From Pontivivens nitratireducens (GTDB taxonomy: Bacteria > Pseudomonadota > Alphaproteobacteria > Rhodobacterales > Rhodobacteraceae), in assembly GCF_014235845.1 (NCBI RefSeq), contig NZ_JACJUQ010000003.1, forward strand, positions 186,001 through 250,000: 64,000 nucleotides of DNA, written 5' to 3'. Shown in pieces: positions 18,508 through 27,661 of the stretch. The notes below the pieces were generated by a model. It made no database searches and had not been told where the DNA came from. It saw nothing but the letters and a program-made list of their open reading frames with translations. The translations under genes were made by a program, and so were the position numbers. Position 1 is the first letter of the stretch; each line of letters opens with the position of its first letter.

Positions 18508-19773
18508 ATGACGATACGAGGCTGGCGCCGAATCGCCGTAGTGCTGGTCTGCACCGTGATGGGCGGGCTGGTCGTCGCCTGGGGCGTGCCGACCCTGGGC
18601 GCGATGGTCTTGATCGCGATTAGCGGGCTGTCGGGCATCGCGGTGTTCGCGATTCTGGCGCCGGACGTCGATGACGAACCCGCGACCAACGCCCCCAAGT
18701 CATCCGGCGCCTTGCCGCGCGGTGTCGGGCGGCATCTGCTGGAACGCATCCCCAGTCCGCTGTTCCTGATCGACGCGCGCGGGCGCATCGTCTACGCCAA
18801 TACGGCGACGCGCGCGATGCTGCCCCGGCTGGAACAGGGCGTCCATTATGCCTCGCTGTTTCGGGCACCCGCCTTCGTTGATGGTGTCGCGCAGGTGATG
18901 CAGGGCACGGCGGAGCAGACGGTGACCTTCACCACGTTCTTCGCCGGGATCGAGACACATCTTCTGGCGCAGATGCGACAGATGGAAGCGGATCAGGAAT
19001 TCGGGGCCGGCCAGCAAGTCCTCGTCCAGTTGTCGGATGAGACGCGGCGCATGGCGACGGAGCGGATGCGCACGGATTTCATCGCCAATGCCAGCCACGA
19101 ATTGCGCACGCCGCTCGCCTCGATCATCGGTTATATCGAAACGCTGCAAGGCCACGCCCGCGATGATGAGGCCGCCCGCATTCATTTCCTCGACATCATG
19201 TCGCAACAGGCGGCGCGAATGCAGCGGCTGGTGGAGGATCTGATGTCGCTCAGCCGGATCGAGATGGACGCCCGCTCCACCCCGACGACGCCCTGCGATC
19301 TGTCGCGGATCGTGCTTGAGGTCACGGATGGAATGCAGCCTCTGGCCCAGCGGCGCAAGGCAACGTTGCAGGTCACGTTCGGGCAGGAAAGCGCCGGGAT
19401 CGTCGCCGATCGCGATCAGATCGGGCAGGTGCTCAGCAACCTGATAGAGAACGCGCTGAAATACGGGGGCGAGGGCGGCACGGTCAGGGTTTTCCGCACC
19501 GAAGCCGATTCGCGGTTTCCCGGCATGATCGGCGTGGGGGTCAGCGACGACGGCCCGGGGATCGGTCGCGAACACCTGCCCCGCCTGACCGAACGTTTCT
19601 ACCGGGTCAACGCCAAGCAGAGCAGGGCGCAGGGCGGCACGGGGCTGGGCCTTGCCATCGTGAAGCACATCCTCGCCCGGCATGGCGGGGAACTGGACGT
19701 CGCGTCAGTTCAGGGGCTGGGCAGCACCTTTACCGCATGGTTGCCGTTGCATACGCAGGACGAGGCGGCGTGA
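18508..19773 (+). CDS. phoR: Phosphate regulon sensor histidine kinase PhoR
   Basis: A 421-residue membrane kinase. Two short membrane helices (residues ~9-27 and ~32-53) precede a PAS domain (SPLFLIDARGRIVYAN). The HisKA H-box has H197 in NASHELRTPLAS, and the ATPase domain has N box LIENALKYG, DDGPGI and GTGLGLAIV. PhoR phosphorylates PhoB when the Pst transporter signals phosphate limitation. The ATG at 18508 has an AGGAG 7-8 bases upstream and gives the usual hydrophobic start. It heads the phoR-pstSCAB-phoU-phoB cluster; pstS follows after 160 bases. Confidence 0.93.
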   Translation: MTIRGWRRIAVVLVCTVMGGLVVAWGVPTLGAMVLIAISGLSGIAVFAILAPDVDDEPATNAPKSSGALPRGVGRHLLERIPSPLFLIDARGRIVYANTATRAMLPRLEQGVHYASLFRAPAFVDGVAQVMQGTAEQTVTFTTFFAGIETHLLAQMRQMEADQEFGAGQQVLVQLSDETRRMATERMRTDFIANASHELRTPLASIIGYIETLQGHARDDEAARIHFLDIMSQQAARMQRLVEDLMSLSRIEMDARSTPTTPCDLSRIVLEVTDGMQPLAQRRKATLQVTFGQESAGIVADRDQIGQVLSNLIENALKYGGEGGTVRVFRTEADSRFPGMIGVGVSDDGPGIGREHLPRLTERFYRVNAKQSRAQGGTGLGLAIVKHILARHGGELDVASVQGLGSTFTAWLPLHTQDEAA

Positions 19774-19808
19774 CTCTGGCTTATTCCATGCAAAATCAAC
19801 GTCATGAA

Positions 19809-19826
19809 CTGTCATATTTCCGATAT
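19809..19826 (+). promoter_or_regulatory. Candidate Pho box upstream of pstS
   Basis: CTGTCAT-ATTT-CCGATAT matches the alphaproteobacterial PhoB site (CTGTCAT, four bases, CTGTCAY): the first half is perfect and the second four of seven. A further GTCAT lies ten bases upstream (19801-19805). The site sits about 110 bases before the pstS start, where PhoB would activate the pst operon. Confidence 0.45.
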
Positions 19827-19933
19827 GGCCTGCTGTTAGACAAACCCCGACTTCGGTTGTCGCCGAGGGTTTCGAGTGGCAGCATTGTCGCATAACGAAT
19901 GGGTCCCAGACCCGAATAGCGGAGTTTCTCACT

Positions 19934-20923
19934 GTGAAAAAATCAAGCATCCTCGCGCTCACGACTGTCGGCATGGTCGCCGCCGTCACCGCGAACGCCC
20001 AGTCGCGCGATCAAATTCAGATCGTCGGTTCCTCCACGGTGTTCCCCTTCTCCACCGCTGTGGCCGAGCGTTTCGGAAACGTCACCGACTTCCAGACCCC
20101 GATCGTGGAATCGACCGGCTCGGGCGGCGGCATCCGCCTGTTCTGCGCCGGTGTCGGTGTCGAGAACCCGGACATGACCAACGCCTCGCGCCGGATCAAG
20201 GCATCCGAGCTGGAAACATGTTTCGAGAACGGCGTGACCGACGTGATCGAAGTGAAGATCGGCTATGACGGCATCGTGTTGGCCAATTCCAGCGAGGCCC
20301 CCGTCTACAACCTGACCACCGGGCAGATCTGGCAGGCGCTGGCCGCCGACGGCCCCCTGCCCACGATGTGGAATGAGATCGACCCCTCGCTGCCCGCAGT
20401 CGAGATCGAGGTTCTGGGACCGCCGCCGTCCTCCGGTACGCGTGATGCGTTCGAGGAGCTGGTGATGGAAGCCGGATGCGAGACGATTTCCGGCGCGAAC
20501 TGCGAAAACTCCGCCCATATCCGCGAGGATGGCGTCTATGTCGACGCGGGTGAGAACGACAACCTGATCGTCTCGCGCCTCGAAGCGAACCCGCAGGCTG
20601 TCGGCGTGTTCGGCTTTTCGTTCCTCGACCAGAACAGCGACGTGATCCAGGGATCGCTGATCAACGGGGTCGAGCCGACCTTCGACGCCATCGCTGACGC
20701 GGATTATCCGGTCGCACGCTCGATGTATTTCTACATCAAGGACGCGCATATCGGCGTCGTTCCGGGCATCGCGGAATATGCCGAGCTGTTCGTGTCCGAG
20801 GACATGATCGGCGAAGACGGTTCCCTGCTCGATCTGGGCCTGATCCCGCTGCCCGAGGATGAGCTGGAAACGACGCAGAGCAATGTCGCGAACCGCACTG
20901 TGCTGACGACACAAGACTTCTGA
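19934..20923 (+). CDS. pstS: Phosphate-binding periplasmic protein PstS
   Basis: A 329-residue ABC substrate-binding protein with a signal peptide (residues 1-22, cleavage after ANA). The phosphate-site segments are GSSTVFPFS near residue 33, STGSGGG near 61, and the serine/Arg motif PSSGTRDAF near 166. It captures inorganic phosphate for PstCA. It is separated from pstC by 135 bases with a stable hairpin, which would allow higher PstS than permease expression. Confidence 0.95.
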   Translation: MKKSSILALTTVGMVAAVTANAQSRDQIQIVGSSTVFPFSTAVAERFGNVTDFQTPIVESTGSGGGIRLFCAGVGVENPDMTNASRRIKASELETCFENGVTDVIEVKIGYDGIVLANSSEAPVYNLTTGQIWQALAADGPLPTMWNEIDPSLPAVEIEVLGPPPSSGTRDAFEELVMEAGCETISGANCENSAHIREDGVYVDAGENDNLIVSRLEANPQAVGVFGFSFLDQNSDVIQGSLINGVEPTFDAIADADYPVARSMYFYIKDAHIGVVPGIAEYAELFVSEDMIGEDGSLLDLGLIPLPEDELETTQSNVANRTVLTTQDF

Positions 20924-20957
20924 TTTCATGTCGCGTATGCGATTGAAGTAAGATGAC

Positions 20958-20983
20958 GGACAGGGGCGCGCGCGTCCCTGTCC
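20958..20983 (+). promoter_or_regulatory. Intercistronic hairpin between pstS and pstC
   Basis: GGACAGGG pairs perfectly with CCCTGTCC across a GC-rich loop, with a further G-U pair possible. Only a short, weak T tract follows within the repeats, so it probably acts as an attenuator or 3'-stabiliser of pstS mRNA, as is common after binding-protein genes. Confidence 0.55.
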
Positions 20984-21020
20984 CCACTTTCTGGCCCCAC
21001 TTTCCGGCCCCGCTTTTCGG
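20982..21020 (+). repeat. Three tandem 13-bp repeats after the pstS hairpin
   Basis: CCCCACTTTCTGG (20982-20994), CCCCACTTTCCGG (20995-21007) and CCCCGCTTTTCGG (21008-21020) follow one another directly. They end about 38 bases before the pstC start and share two bases with the hairpin. Confidence 0.75.
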
Positions 21021-21058
21021 GAACGGGCGGTGGGCCCGGCAGGAATGGAGAAGACGGC

Positions 21059-22438
21059 ATGGTGCTGACAGCGAGTTTTGTGGCGATTTTGTTTCTGGCT
21101 GTCGCGGGATACGGCATGTCGCGGTCGCGCGCCGTCTCTGTCGCGGGGGGCAATCTGGCCCGGCTGCATTCACGGCCCAGCTATCACGGCACGTATTCGC
21201 TGCTGTGGGTGCTGATCGCCGGCATCGCCACCCTGCTGATCGTGGGCGAGGCATGGGCGCTGCTGAACGAACGTATCTATTTCTCGATCATCGAGGACGC
21301 CCGTCCCGGTCTGGCACAGATCGAAAAGCAGCTGATCCTTTCGGATGCGCACCAACTGGCCAGAGGCGGGATCGCCTCCGCCACGGGTGAGGTGCGAACC
21401 GCGCTGGCCGAGACGATCCGCGTGATGGACACATGGCGCGTCGTCGTGACGGCGATTTTGTCCCTGGCCGCCGCCGCTGCCGCCGCCGCCCTGACATTTG
21501 GCCGGATCGACGCGGACTGGCGCGCGCGCAACCGGTCCGAGAACATTATCCGCGCGATCCTGATGATCTGCGCGATCATCGCGATCCTGACGACGATCGG
21601 CATCGTGCTGAGCCTGATTTTCGAGACGATAAATTTCTTCGGAAAGATCGACTGGCAGGTGCACAAGTTCCTGTTCGGCACCACCTGGTCGCCGCTGTCC
21701 GGCGTCAGCGCGGGCAAGCTGGATCCCGACAAGGTCGGCGCCGTGCCGCTGTTCGCGGGCACGTTCATGATTACCATCATCGCGATGCTGGTCGCGGTGC
21801 CGGTCGGCCTGTTCGCCGCCGTCTACCTGTCGGATTTCGCCAGCAAGGCGACTCGCGCCTGGGCCAAGCCGATGCTCGAAATCCTCGCAGGGGTGCCGAC
21901 GGTGGTCTACGGCTTCTTCGCCGCGATCACGGTGGCCCCCGCGATCCGCGACGCCGGGAATTTCCTGGGGTTGAGCGTGGACAGTTCCTCGGCGCTGGCG
22001 GCGGGTACGGTGATGGGGATCATGATTATCCCGTTCATTTCTTCCCTGTCGGATGACGTGATCAATTCCGTACCGCAAAGCCTGCGCGACGGTTCCTACG
22101 GGCTGGGCGCCACCAAGGCAGAGACGATCCGCCAGGTGGTGCTGCCCGCCGCGCTGCCCGGGATCGTGTCCGCCGTTCTGCTGGGCGTGTCCCGCGCGGT
22201 GGGGGAGACGATGATCGTGGTGATGGCCGCCGGTCAGGGGGCCAATCTGACGTGGAACCCGTTGGAGGCCGTGACCACCGTCACCGTGCAGATCGTCATG
22301 CTTTATACCGGCGATACCGATCTGGAGACGGCCTCCGGTCCTGTCTTCGCGCTGGGCTTCACGCTGTTTTGCGTGACGCTGCTGCTGAACGTGGTGGCCT
22401 TGCGCATCGTGCGCCGCTACCGCGAAATGTACGATTGA
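21059..22438 (+). CDS. pstC: Phosphate ABC transporter permease PstC
   Basis: A 459-residue permease with an N-terminal extension. Three helices lie within the first ~150 residues (about 3-18, 46-66, 125-145), then the standard six-helix core carrying the PstC motifs FGKIDWQVHKFLFGTTWSP, GVPTVVYGFFA and the ATPase-coupling loop DGSYGLGATKAETIRQVVLP. It forms the membrane channel with PstA. A GGAGAAG lies about 6 bases before the ATG. pstA follows after 13 bases. Confidence 0.94.
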   Translation: MVLTASFVAILFLAVAGYGMSRSRAVSVAGGNLARLHSRPSYHGTYSLLWVLIAGIATLLIVGEAWALLNERIYFSIIEDARPGLAQIEKQLILSDAHQLARGGIASATGEVRTALAETIRVMDTWRVVVTAILSLAAAAAAAALTFGRIDADWRARNRSENIIRAILMICAIIAILTTIGIVLSLIFETINFFGKIDWQVHKFLFGTTWSPLSGVSAGKLDPDKVGAVPLFAGTFMITIIAMLVAVPVGLFAAVYLSDFASKATRAWAKPMLEILAGVPTVVYGFFAAITVAPAIRDAGNFLGLSVDSSSALAAGTVMGIMIIPFISSLSDDVINSVPQSLRDGSYGLGATKAETIRQVVLPAALPGIVSAVLLGVSRAVGETMIVVMAAGQGANLTWNPLEAVTTVTVQIVMLYTGDTDLETASGPVFALGFTLFCVTLLLNVVALRIVRRYREMYD

Positions 22439-22451
22439 GGGAGACCGCATC

Positions 22452-24230
22452 ATGGTCGCCATGAACGAACTGAGCGCCCTGCACGGATCCGACGCGTCCA
22501 AGCGTCGCCTGCGCAAACGGCGCGCCGCCGAGACCCGGCTCAAGATGTACGGCATCGGCGCGATCATCATCGCCGGTCTGGCGCTGGTCACGCTGATGTG
22601 GTCGGTGGTGGGCAATGCCCGCTACGCCCTCAGCGAGAGCTACATCACCTTGCCGTTGACCCTGTCGGCGGAGGAGCTGGGCGTCGATCCCGCCGATCCG
22701 CAGAGCATTCGGCGCGGCGATTACGAAAACTTCGTGCGCGACGCATTCCGTGACAGGTTCGACTATGTCTCCGGCCGCACACCACGCCGTGAACTGGGGG
22801 ACCTTTACTCGAACGCCGCCGGGTTCGACCTGCGCGACATGGTGGTCGAAAATCCCGCCCTGATCGGACAGACCGTGGATGTGCGGATGCTGGCCTCGGA
22901 CGTGGCGGACCTTTATATCAAGGGGGATTACGGCACGCTGCAAACGCCCGATCTGTCCTCACCGCTGCGGTTCACCGCAACGGGTGAGGATACCGTGCTG
23001 ATCGAGGCGACACAGCCCGTCTTCGCGGATGTCTTCGCGGACGTGCAGAACGATCTGCTGGCCCTGGCCGAGCGGCGCGGGCGTGAGGCCGCCCGGCAGG
23101 AGCTTGGTCGCATCGAATTCCTGCGCCGCGCCGATATCGCCGAAACCACCGAGGAACGCACCGCCGCCATCGAGGAGGCCGCCCGCCGCGAGGCCGCGCG
23201 CGACGCGCTTCAGGAGGAGGCCGACGATCTGCGCGACCGCGCGATGGCATCCGACGGGTTCGAGGAACTGACCGAGGATAACGAAAGCCTGCTGTTCAAA
23301 CTGAACGGCGGCTGGCTCAAGGCGACGATGGTCGGCCCGGACGTGGCCGAGGCGACGATCATCGCGCCGCTGGACAGCCGCGACCTGAACAATCCCGATT
23401 ATGAAATGCTGGTGCAGCCGGTGCCTGAAAGCGCGCGCAAGTTTTCGGACGATCAAATCGTCTGGATCGAGGAATTGCGCAGCCAGGGTGCCGTGGAACA
23501 GGTGTTCAACTGGCGCTTCTTCACCGCCAGCGACAGCCGGGATGCGGAACGTGCGGGCATCTGGGGGGCGGCCGTCGGCTCGTTCTGGACGATGCTGGTC
23601 ACCTTCCTGCTGGCCTTTCCCATCGGAACCCTGGCCGCGATCTATCTGGAGGAGTTTGCCCCCCGCAACCGCTTCACCGATTTCGTCGAGGTCAACATCA
23701 ACAATCTGGCGGCCGTACCCTCCATCGTGTTCGGTCTGCTGGGTCTGGCGGTGTTCCTGGGCTTCTTCGGCGTGCCGCGATCCGCGCCAATCGCGGGCGG
23801 CATCGTGCTGGCCCTGATGACCCTGCCGACGATCATCATCGCCAGTCGGGCGGCGATCCGGGCCGTGCCGCCGTCGATCCGCGATGCGGCGCTGGGGCTG
23901 GGCGCGTCGAACTTGCAGACCGCCTTTCACCACGTTCTGCCGTTGGCGATGCCGGGTATCCTGACCGGAACGATCATCGGCATGGCACAGGCCTTGGGTG
24001 AGACCGCCCCCCTGATCCTGATCGGGATGGTGGCGTTTATCGTGGACGTGCCCGGCTCCGTCACCGATCCGGCGACGGTTCTGCCGGTTCAGGTCTTTCG
24101 CTGGTCCGACTTCCCCGAGCGCGCATTCGAGGCGCGTACCGCCGCGGCGATTTGTGTGCTGCTCGCTTTCCTAGTACTCATGAACGCATTCGCTGTGTTC
24201 CTCCGCAAACGTTTCGAGCGGCGTTGGTAG
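22452..24230 (+). CDS. pstA: Phosphate ABC transporter permease PstA (long form)
   Basis: A 592-residue PstA. After the first membrane helix (~residues 35-58) there is a large insertion, residues ~60-370, that includes a Glu/Arg-rich helical stretch (200-270). The permease core then carries AAVPSIVFGLLGLAVF, SIRDAALGLGASNLQTAFHHVLPLA-type coupling loop and a C-terminal helix. The long N-terminal domain corresponds to DUF3333-type PstA of alphaproteobacteria. ATG 22452 has GAGGGAGA upstream; ATG 22461 is an alternative. pstB follows within 10 bases. Confidence 0.93.
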   Translation: MVAMNELSALHGSDASKRRLRKRRAAETRLKMYGIGAIIIAGLALVTLMWSVVGNARYALSESYITLPLTLSAEELGVDPADPQSIRRGDYENFVRDAFRDRFDYVSGRTPRRELGDLYSNAAGFDLRDMVVENPALIGQTVDVRMLASDVADLYIKGDYGTLQTPDLSSPLRFTATGEDTVLIEATQPVFADVFADVQNDLLALAERRGREAARQELGRIEFLRRADIAETTEERTAAIEEAARREAARDALQEEADDLRDRAMASDGFEELTEDNESLLFKLNGGWLKATMVGPDVAEATIIAPLDSRDLNNPDYEMLVQPVPESARKFSDDQIVWIEELRSQGAVEQVFNWRFFTASDSRDAERAGIWGAAVGSFWTMLVTFLLAFPIGTLAAIYLEEFAPRNRFTDFVEVNINNLAAVPSIVFGLLGLAVFLGFFGVPRSAPIAGGIVLALMTLPTIIIASRAAIRAVPPSIRDAALGLGASNLQTAFHHVLPLAMPGILTGTIIGMAQALGETAPLILIGMVAFIVDVPGSVTDPATVLPVQVFRWSDFPERAFEARTAAAICVLLAFLVLMNAFAVFLRKRFERRW

Positions 24231-24236
24231 GACGCC

Positions 24237-25055
24237 ATGGCCGAAGGAAACCCAGATATGACGAATATGCGCATGACCGAACAAGACCTTCAGGATCGTG
24301 AAACCAAGATCGCCTCACGCGGGGTGGACGTGTTTTATGGCGCGACGCACGCGATCAAGGACGTGGACATCGACATCCTCAACAATACGGTCACGGCCTT
24401 CATCGGCCCATCGGGCTGTGGCAAGTCCACGTTCCTGCGGTGCCTGAACCGGATGAACGATACGATCGACAGTTGCCGCGTAACGGGGCAGATCCTGCTG
24501 GACGGAGACGATATCTACCACAGTTCCGTCGATCCCGTGACCCTGCGCGCCCGCGTCGGGATGGTGTTCCAGAAACCGAATCCGTTCCCCAAATCCATCT
24601 TCGACAACATCGCCTACGGCCCGCGCATTCACGGGCTGGTCAACAACAAGGCGGAACTGGATGAGGTGGTTGAGAAATCGCTGCGCCGCGCCGCCATCTG
24701 GAACGAGGTCAAGGACCGTCTGGATCAGCCGGGAACCGGTCTGTCCGGCGGTCAGCAGCAGCGCCTGTGCATCGCCCGCGCCATCGCCACCGCGCCGGAG
24801 GTCCTGCTGATGGATGAGCCGTGCTCCGCGCTCGACCCCATCGCCACTGCGCAGATCGAGGAGCTGATAGACGAGCTTCGCCAGGATTTCGCGGTGGTCA
24901 TCGTCACGCACTCAATGCAGCAGGCCGCGCGGGTCAGCCAGAAAACGGCGTTCTTCCACCTGGGCGTTATCGCGGAACATGGCGACACCAACCAGATTTT
25001 CACCAATCCGGTGGACAAGCGCACGCAGGATTACATTACTGGCCGTTTCGGCTGA
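24237..25055 (+). CDS. pstB: Phosphate ABC transporter ATPase PstB
   Basis: A 272-residue ATPase energising PstCA. Walker [10 protein letters not shown] near residue 60, Q-loop [11 protein letters not shown], signature LSGGQQQR, Walker [13 protein letters not shown] and the switch histidine THSMQQA are all intact. The N-terminal region before residue 25 is variable; ATG 24258 ([10 protein letters not shown]) is a possible shorter start. The final ...[10 protein letters not shown] is the conserved PstB end. It is followed by phoU after 22 bases. Confidence 0.97.
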   Translation: MAEGNPDMTNMRMTEQDLQDRETKIASRGVDVFYGATHAIKDVDIDILNNTVTAFIGPSGCGKSTFLRCLNRMNDTIDSCRVTGQILLDGDDIYHSSVDPVTLRARVGMVFQKPNPFPKSIFDNIAYGPRIHGLVNNKAELDEVVEKSLRRAAIWNEVKDRLDQPGTGLSGGQQQRLCIARAIATAPEVLLMDEPCSALDPIATAQIEELIDELRQDFAVVIVTHSMQQAARVSQKTAFFHLGVIAEHGDTNQIFTNPVDKRTQDYITGRFG

Positions 25056-25077
25056 TCTCATTGCAGGAGGGCGCGTC

Positions 25078-25776
25078 ATGGGTCCGCATATCGTATCTTC
25101 TTTCGACGACGATCTGATCGCCGTGCAGGCGCGCATTTCGGAAATGGGCGGCATCGCGGAGGAGATGCTCTCGGGCGCGCTGGAGGCGGTGAAGAACCGC
25201 GATGCCCAGATGGCGCAGGAGGTCATCGCCCGCGACAAGCGGCTGGACGCGATCGAGATGGAGGTCGAAAACCTGGCCACCCGCGTGATCGCCCTGCGCC
25301 AACCGATGGCCGGCGATTTGCGGCTGCTGATCTCCGCGCTGAAGATGGCCTCGACGTTGGAGCGTGTGGGCGATCTGAGCAAGAACATCGCACGCCGCGC
25401 CGTCTATCTGGCCAATGCGCGCCCGGTCAGGCTGTCCTCCTCCATCGTGCGCATGGGCAACCAGACGCTGGGCCAGTTGACCGAGGTGCTGGACGCCTTC
25501 ACCTCCAGGGATACCGCGCTGGCCGTCTCCGTCTGGAAACGGGATGTGGAGGTGGACGAGATGTACAACTCCATCTTCCGCGAGGTCGTCACCTACATGA
25601 TGGAGGATCCCCGGACCATCGGCCTGGGCTCGCAATTGCTGTTCGTGGCCAAGAATCTGGAACGGATCGGCGACCACTCCACCCATCTGGCGGAGACGAT
25701 CTATTACATCGTCGAGGGAACGCCGCTGGGCGATGACCGCCCCAAGGGGGAGCCGCTGGGGCTCGAAGGGTACTGA
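25078..25776 (+). CDS. phoU: Phosphate signalling protein PhoU
   Basis: A 232-residue all-helical protein with two PhoU repeats, each with the metal-binding type motif: ARDKRLDAIEMEVE in the first half and KRDVEVDEMYNSIFRE in the second, the latter ending in KNLERIGDHSTHLAE. PhoU links Pst transport state to PhoR and represses the Pho response in phosphate excess. The ATG at 25078 has AGGAGG about 9 bases upstream. Confidence 0.96.
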   Translation: MGPHIVSSFDDDLIAVQARISEMGGIAEEMLSGALEAVKNRDAQMAQEVIARDKRLDAIEMEVENLATRVIALRQPMAGDLRLLISALKMASTLERVGDLSKNIARRAVYLANARPVRLSSSIVRMGNQTLGQLTEVLDAFTSRDTALAVSVWKRDVEVDEMYNSIFREVVTYMMEDPRTIGLGSQLLFVAKNLERIGDHSTHLAETIYYIVEGTPLGDDRPKGEPLGLEGY

Positions 25777-25789
25777 GGGGAGAGGCGAC

Positions 25790-26503
25790 ATGGCCAAGGT
25801 TTTGGTGGTCGAGGATGAACAGGCGCTCAGCGAATTGTTGAGCTACAACCTCAGCAAGGAGGGCTTTGACGTCTGCCTCGCGATGGATGGCGAGGACGCG
25901 CTATACATGGTCGAGGAGGACGCGCCCGATATCATCCTGCTCGACTGGATGCTGCCCAACGTATCTGGCGTGGAAATTTGCCGTCAGGTGCGCGCGCGCA
26001 CGCAGACCAAGGATATTCCCATCATCATGCTGACCGCACGCGGTGAGGAAGAGGACAGGGTGCGCGGCCTGGAAACCGGTGCCGACGACTATCTGACCAA
26101 GCCGTTTTCGATGACGGAACTTGTGGCGCGGATGCGCGCGGTTCTGCGCCGCTCCCGTCCGGGGGTGGCGGGCGATGTCGCCACCTTCGCCGATATCGTG
26201 CTGGACCGGGAGACGTGTCGCGTGCGTCGGGGCAAGCGGGACGTGCATCTGGGCCCGACGGAATTTCGCCTGCTCGACGTGCTGATGCAACGTCCGGGCC
26301 GGGTGTTCAGCCGTGAGCAGTTGCTGGACCGGGTCTGGGGCCACGACGTCTATGTCGAGATTCGCACGGTGGACGTACATGTCGGGCGTCTGCGCAAGGC
26401 GCTGAACCGGCGCGGCGAACAGGATCCGGTGCGCACGGTGCGTTCCGCCGGATATGCGCTGGATGAGACATATTCGGCAGTGGCACATGCGCGGGCAAGC
26501 TGA
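25790..26503 (+). CDS. phoB: Phosphate regulon response regulator PhoB
   Basis: A 237-residue OmpR/PhoB-family regulator: receiver domain with acidic pocket E8-D9, phospho-acceptor D52 in LLDWMLP and conserved Lys in YLTKPFS, then a winged-helix DNA-binding domain (LGPTEFRLLDVLMQRPGRVFSREQLL region) whose recognition part is VEIRTVDVHVGRLRKAL. Phosphorylated PhoB would bind the box before pstS. It is last in the cluster and is followed by a bidirectional hairpin. Confidence 0.96.
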   Translation: MAKVLVVEDEQALSELLSYNLSKEGFDVCLAMDGEDALYMVEEDAPDIILLDWMLPNVSGVEICRQVRARTQTKDIPIIMLTARGEEEDRVRGLETGADDYLTKPFSMTELVARMRAVLRRSRPGVAGDVATFADIVLDRETCRVRRGKRDVHLGPTEFRLLDVLMQRPGRVFSREQLLDRVWGHDVYVEIRTVDVHVGRLRKALNRRGEQDPVRTVRSAGYALDETYSAVAHARAS

Positions 26504-26540
26504 GGCTTAACGATAGGTTAAGTTATTGATTAAAATGGTA

Positions 26541-26558
26541 GGTTTCGCACGCGAAACC
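26541..26558. terminator. Bidirectional terminator-like hairpin between phoB and the VOC gene
   Basis: GGTTTCGC-AC-GCGAAACC is a perfect eight-pair hairpin with a two-base loop between two converging genes. On the minus strand it is followed by TACCATTTTAAT, a modest T tract; on the plus strand by ATCAGC. The surrounding 60 bases are AT-rich. Confidence 0.6.
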
Positions 26559-26574
26559 ATCAGCTTGCGCGGCG

Positions 26575-26928
26575 TCATGCCGGTGCCCAGAACAGCAGCA
26601 CATTGCCCGAGGGATCCGTGACCCGGACTTCCCGCGCGCCCCATGGCGTCTCCTCGATTTCGGGGCGTGCATAGCGATAGGCCGGATCGAGTGCCGCATG
26701 GAACGCGTCGATATCCGCGACCTCGATCCGCAAACGGGCGCCAGGCGATCCGTCGCCGTGATGCTCGCTCAAATGCACCACGCAATCGCCGCGGCGCAGT
26801 TCCATATAGAGCGGTAGGTCAGGGGCGAAGCGGTGCTCCCACGCAATCTCAAACCCCAGGTAGCCGATCCAGAAGTCCCGCGCCCGCCTCGTATCGAAGC
26901 TGCGCAGGACAGGGACCGGCGGCCGCAT
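26575..26928 (-). CDS. VOC-fold (glyoxalase/bleomycin resistance-like) protein
   Basis: A 117-residue single VOC module: PVLRSFDTRRARDFWIGYLGFE at the start and ETPWGAREVRVTDPSGNVLLFW at the end are typical of the bleomycin-resistance/glyoxalase superfamily, where His/Glu residues (H..E) can bind a metal or drug. Whether it is an enzyme or a binding protein is not visible. Its ATG shares one base with the gcrA stop (TGATG), so translation is coupled to the cell-cycle regulator; this is probably a fortuitous operon. Confidence 0.85.
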   Translation of the reverse strand: MRPPVPVLRSFDTRRARDFWIGYLGFEIAWEHRFAPDLPLYMELRRGDCVVHLSEHHGDGSPGARLRIEVADIDAFHAALDPAYRYARPEIEETPWGAREVRVTDPSGNVLLFWAPA

Positions 26929-27518
26929 CAGCGGCTTGCCGAGCGGCGGTCGCGGCGCGAGGACATCGGCTGGAACGCGACGGCGGTATGCGCCTCGCAA
27001 TAGGGCTTGCCGGGTTGGCAGGGCAGGCCGCAGAACCAGAATTCCTCCGTCGCGGGATCACCGATGGGCCATTTGCAAGTCCGCTCGGTCAACTGCATCA
27101 GGGTCAGCTTGCGGGCGCGCTTCTCCACCTCGGCCAGATTCGCCAGAGCTTCGGCGCTGATCTCATTGGCGGAGGGTTGCGGCGGCAGGGGCTGACCGGC
27201 GGTGATGATCGGCTTGCGCGGCGGAATCGGCAGGTTCGCGGGCTTTTCCACCGGCTTGGGGGCGGCGGCCTGCGGGGCAGGTTCGGGCTTTTTCGCCTCC
27301 GGCTCCCGCGGGGGGGGCGGCTTCACGGCCTCAGGCTCGGGCGTGGTCTTGGCGGCGGCGGCAGGTGCCGCGGTCCGATTCGACAGGCCGAGGCGATGCA
27401 CCTTGCCGATCACGGCGTTGCGCGTGACACCGCCCAATTCCTTTGCGATCACCGAGGCGGACTTGCCTTCGGCCCACATCTGCTTGAGGATTTCCACACG
27501 CTCATCGGTCCAGGACAT
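26928..27518 (-). CDS. gcrA: GcrA family cell cycle regulator
   Basis: A 196-residue GcrA. The N-terminal helix-turn-helix is MSWTDERVEILKQMW followed by GKSASVIAKELGGVTRNAV, nearly invariant in the family. A Pro/Ala/Lys-rich linker (~48-110) follows, then a C-terminal region with the Cys-containing CKWPIGDP and WFCGLPCQPGKPYCEAH signature. GcrA binds sigma70-RNA polymerase at CcrM-methylated promoters in alphaproteobacteria. The gene strongly supports the taxonomic call. Confidence 0.96.
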   Translation of the reverse strand: MSWTDERVEILKQMWAEGKSASVIAKELGGVTRNAVIGKVHRLGLSNRTAAPAAAAKTTPEPEAVKPPPPREPEAKKPEPAPQAAAPKPVEKPANLPIPPRKPIITAGQPLPPQPSANEISAEALANLAEVEKRARKLTLMQLTERTCKWPIGDPATEEFWFCGLPCQPGKPYCEAHTAVAFQPMSSRRDRRSASR

Positions 27519-27661
27519 CGCTCACGCCTTCCTTGGGTCTGTCAAAAACAAAAACGCGGCCCATATGACCGCTGGTGATATCTTCATATCAATTCACTGA
27601 CTGCATAGTATGGCGTCAGGCCCCCCGGATACAAGGGGCCGGGATGCCCTGAGAGGACTTC

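Noticed and set aside
26643-27578. A 311-codon plus-strand frame over the VOC and gcrA genes
   Set aside because: Antisense of two recognised proteins; Gly/Arg-rich low-complexity product with no ribosome site.
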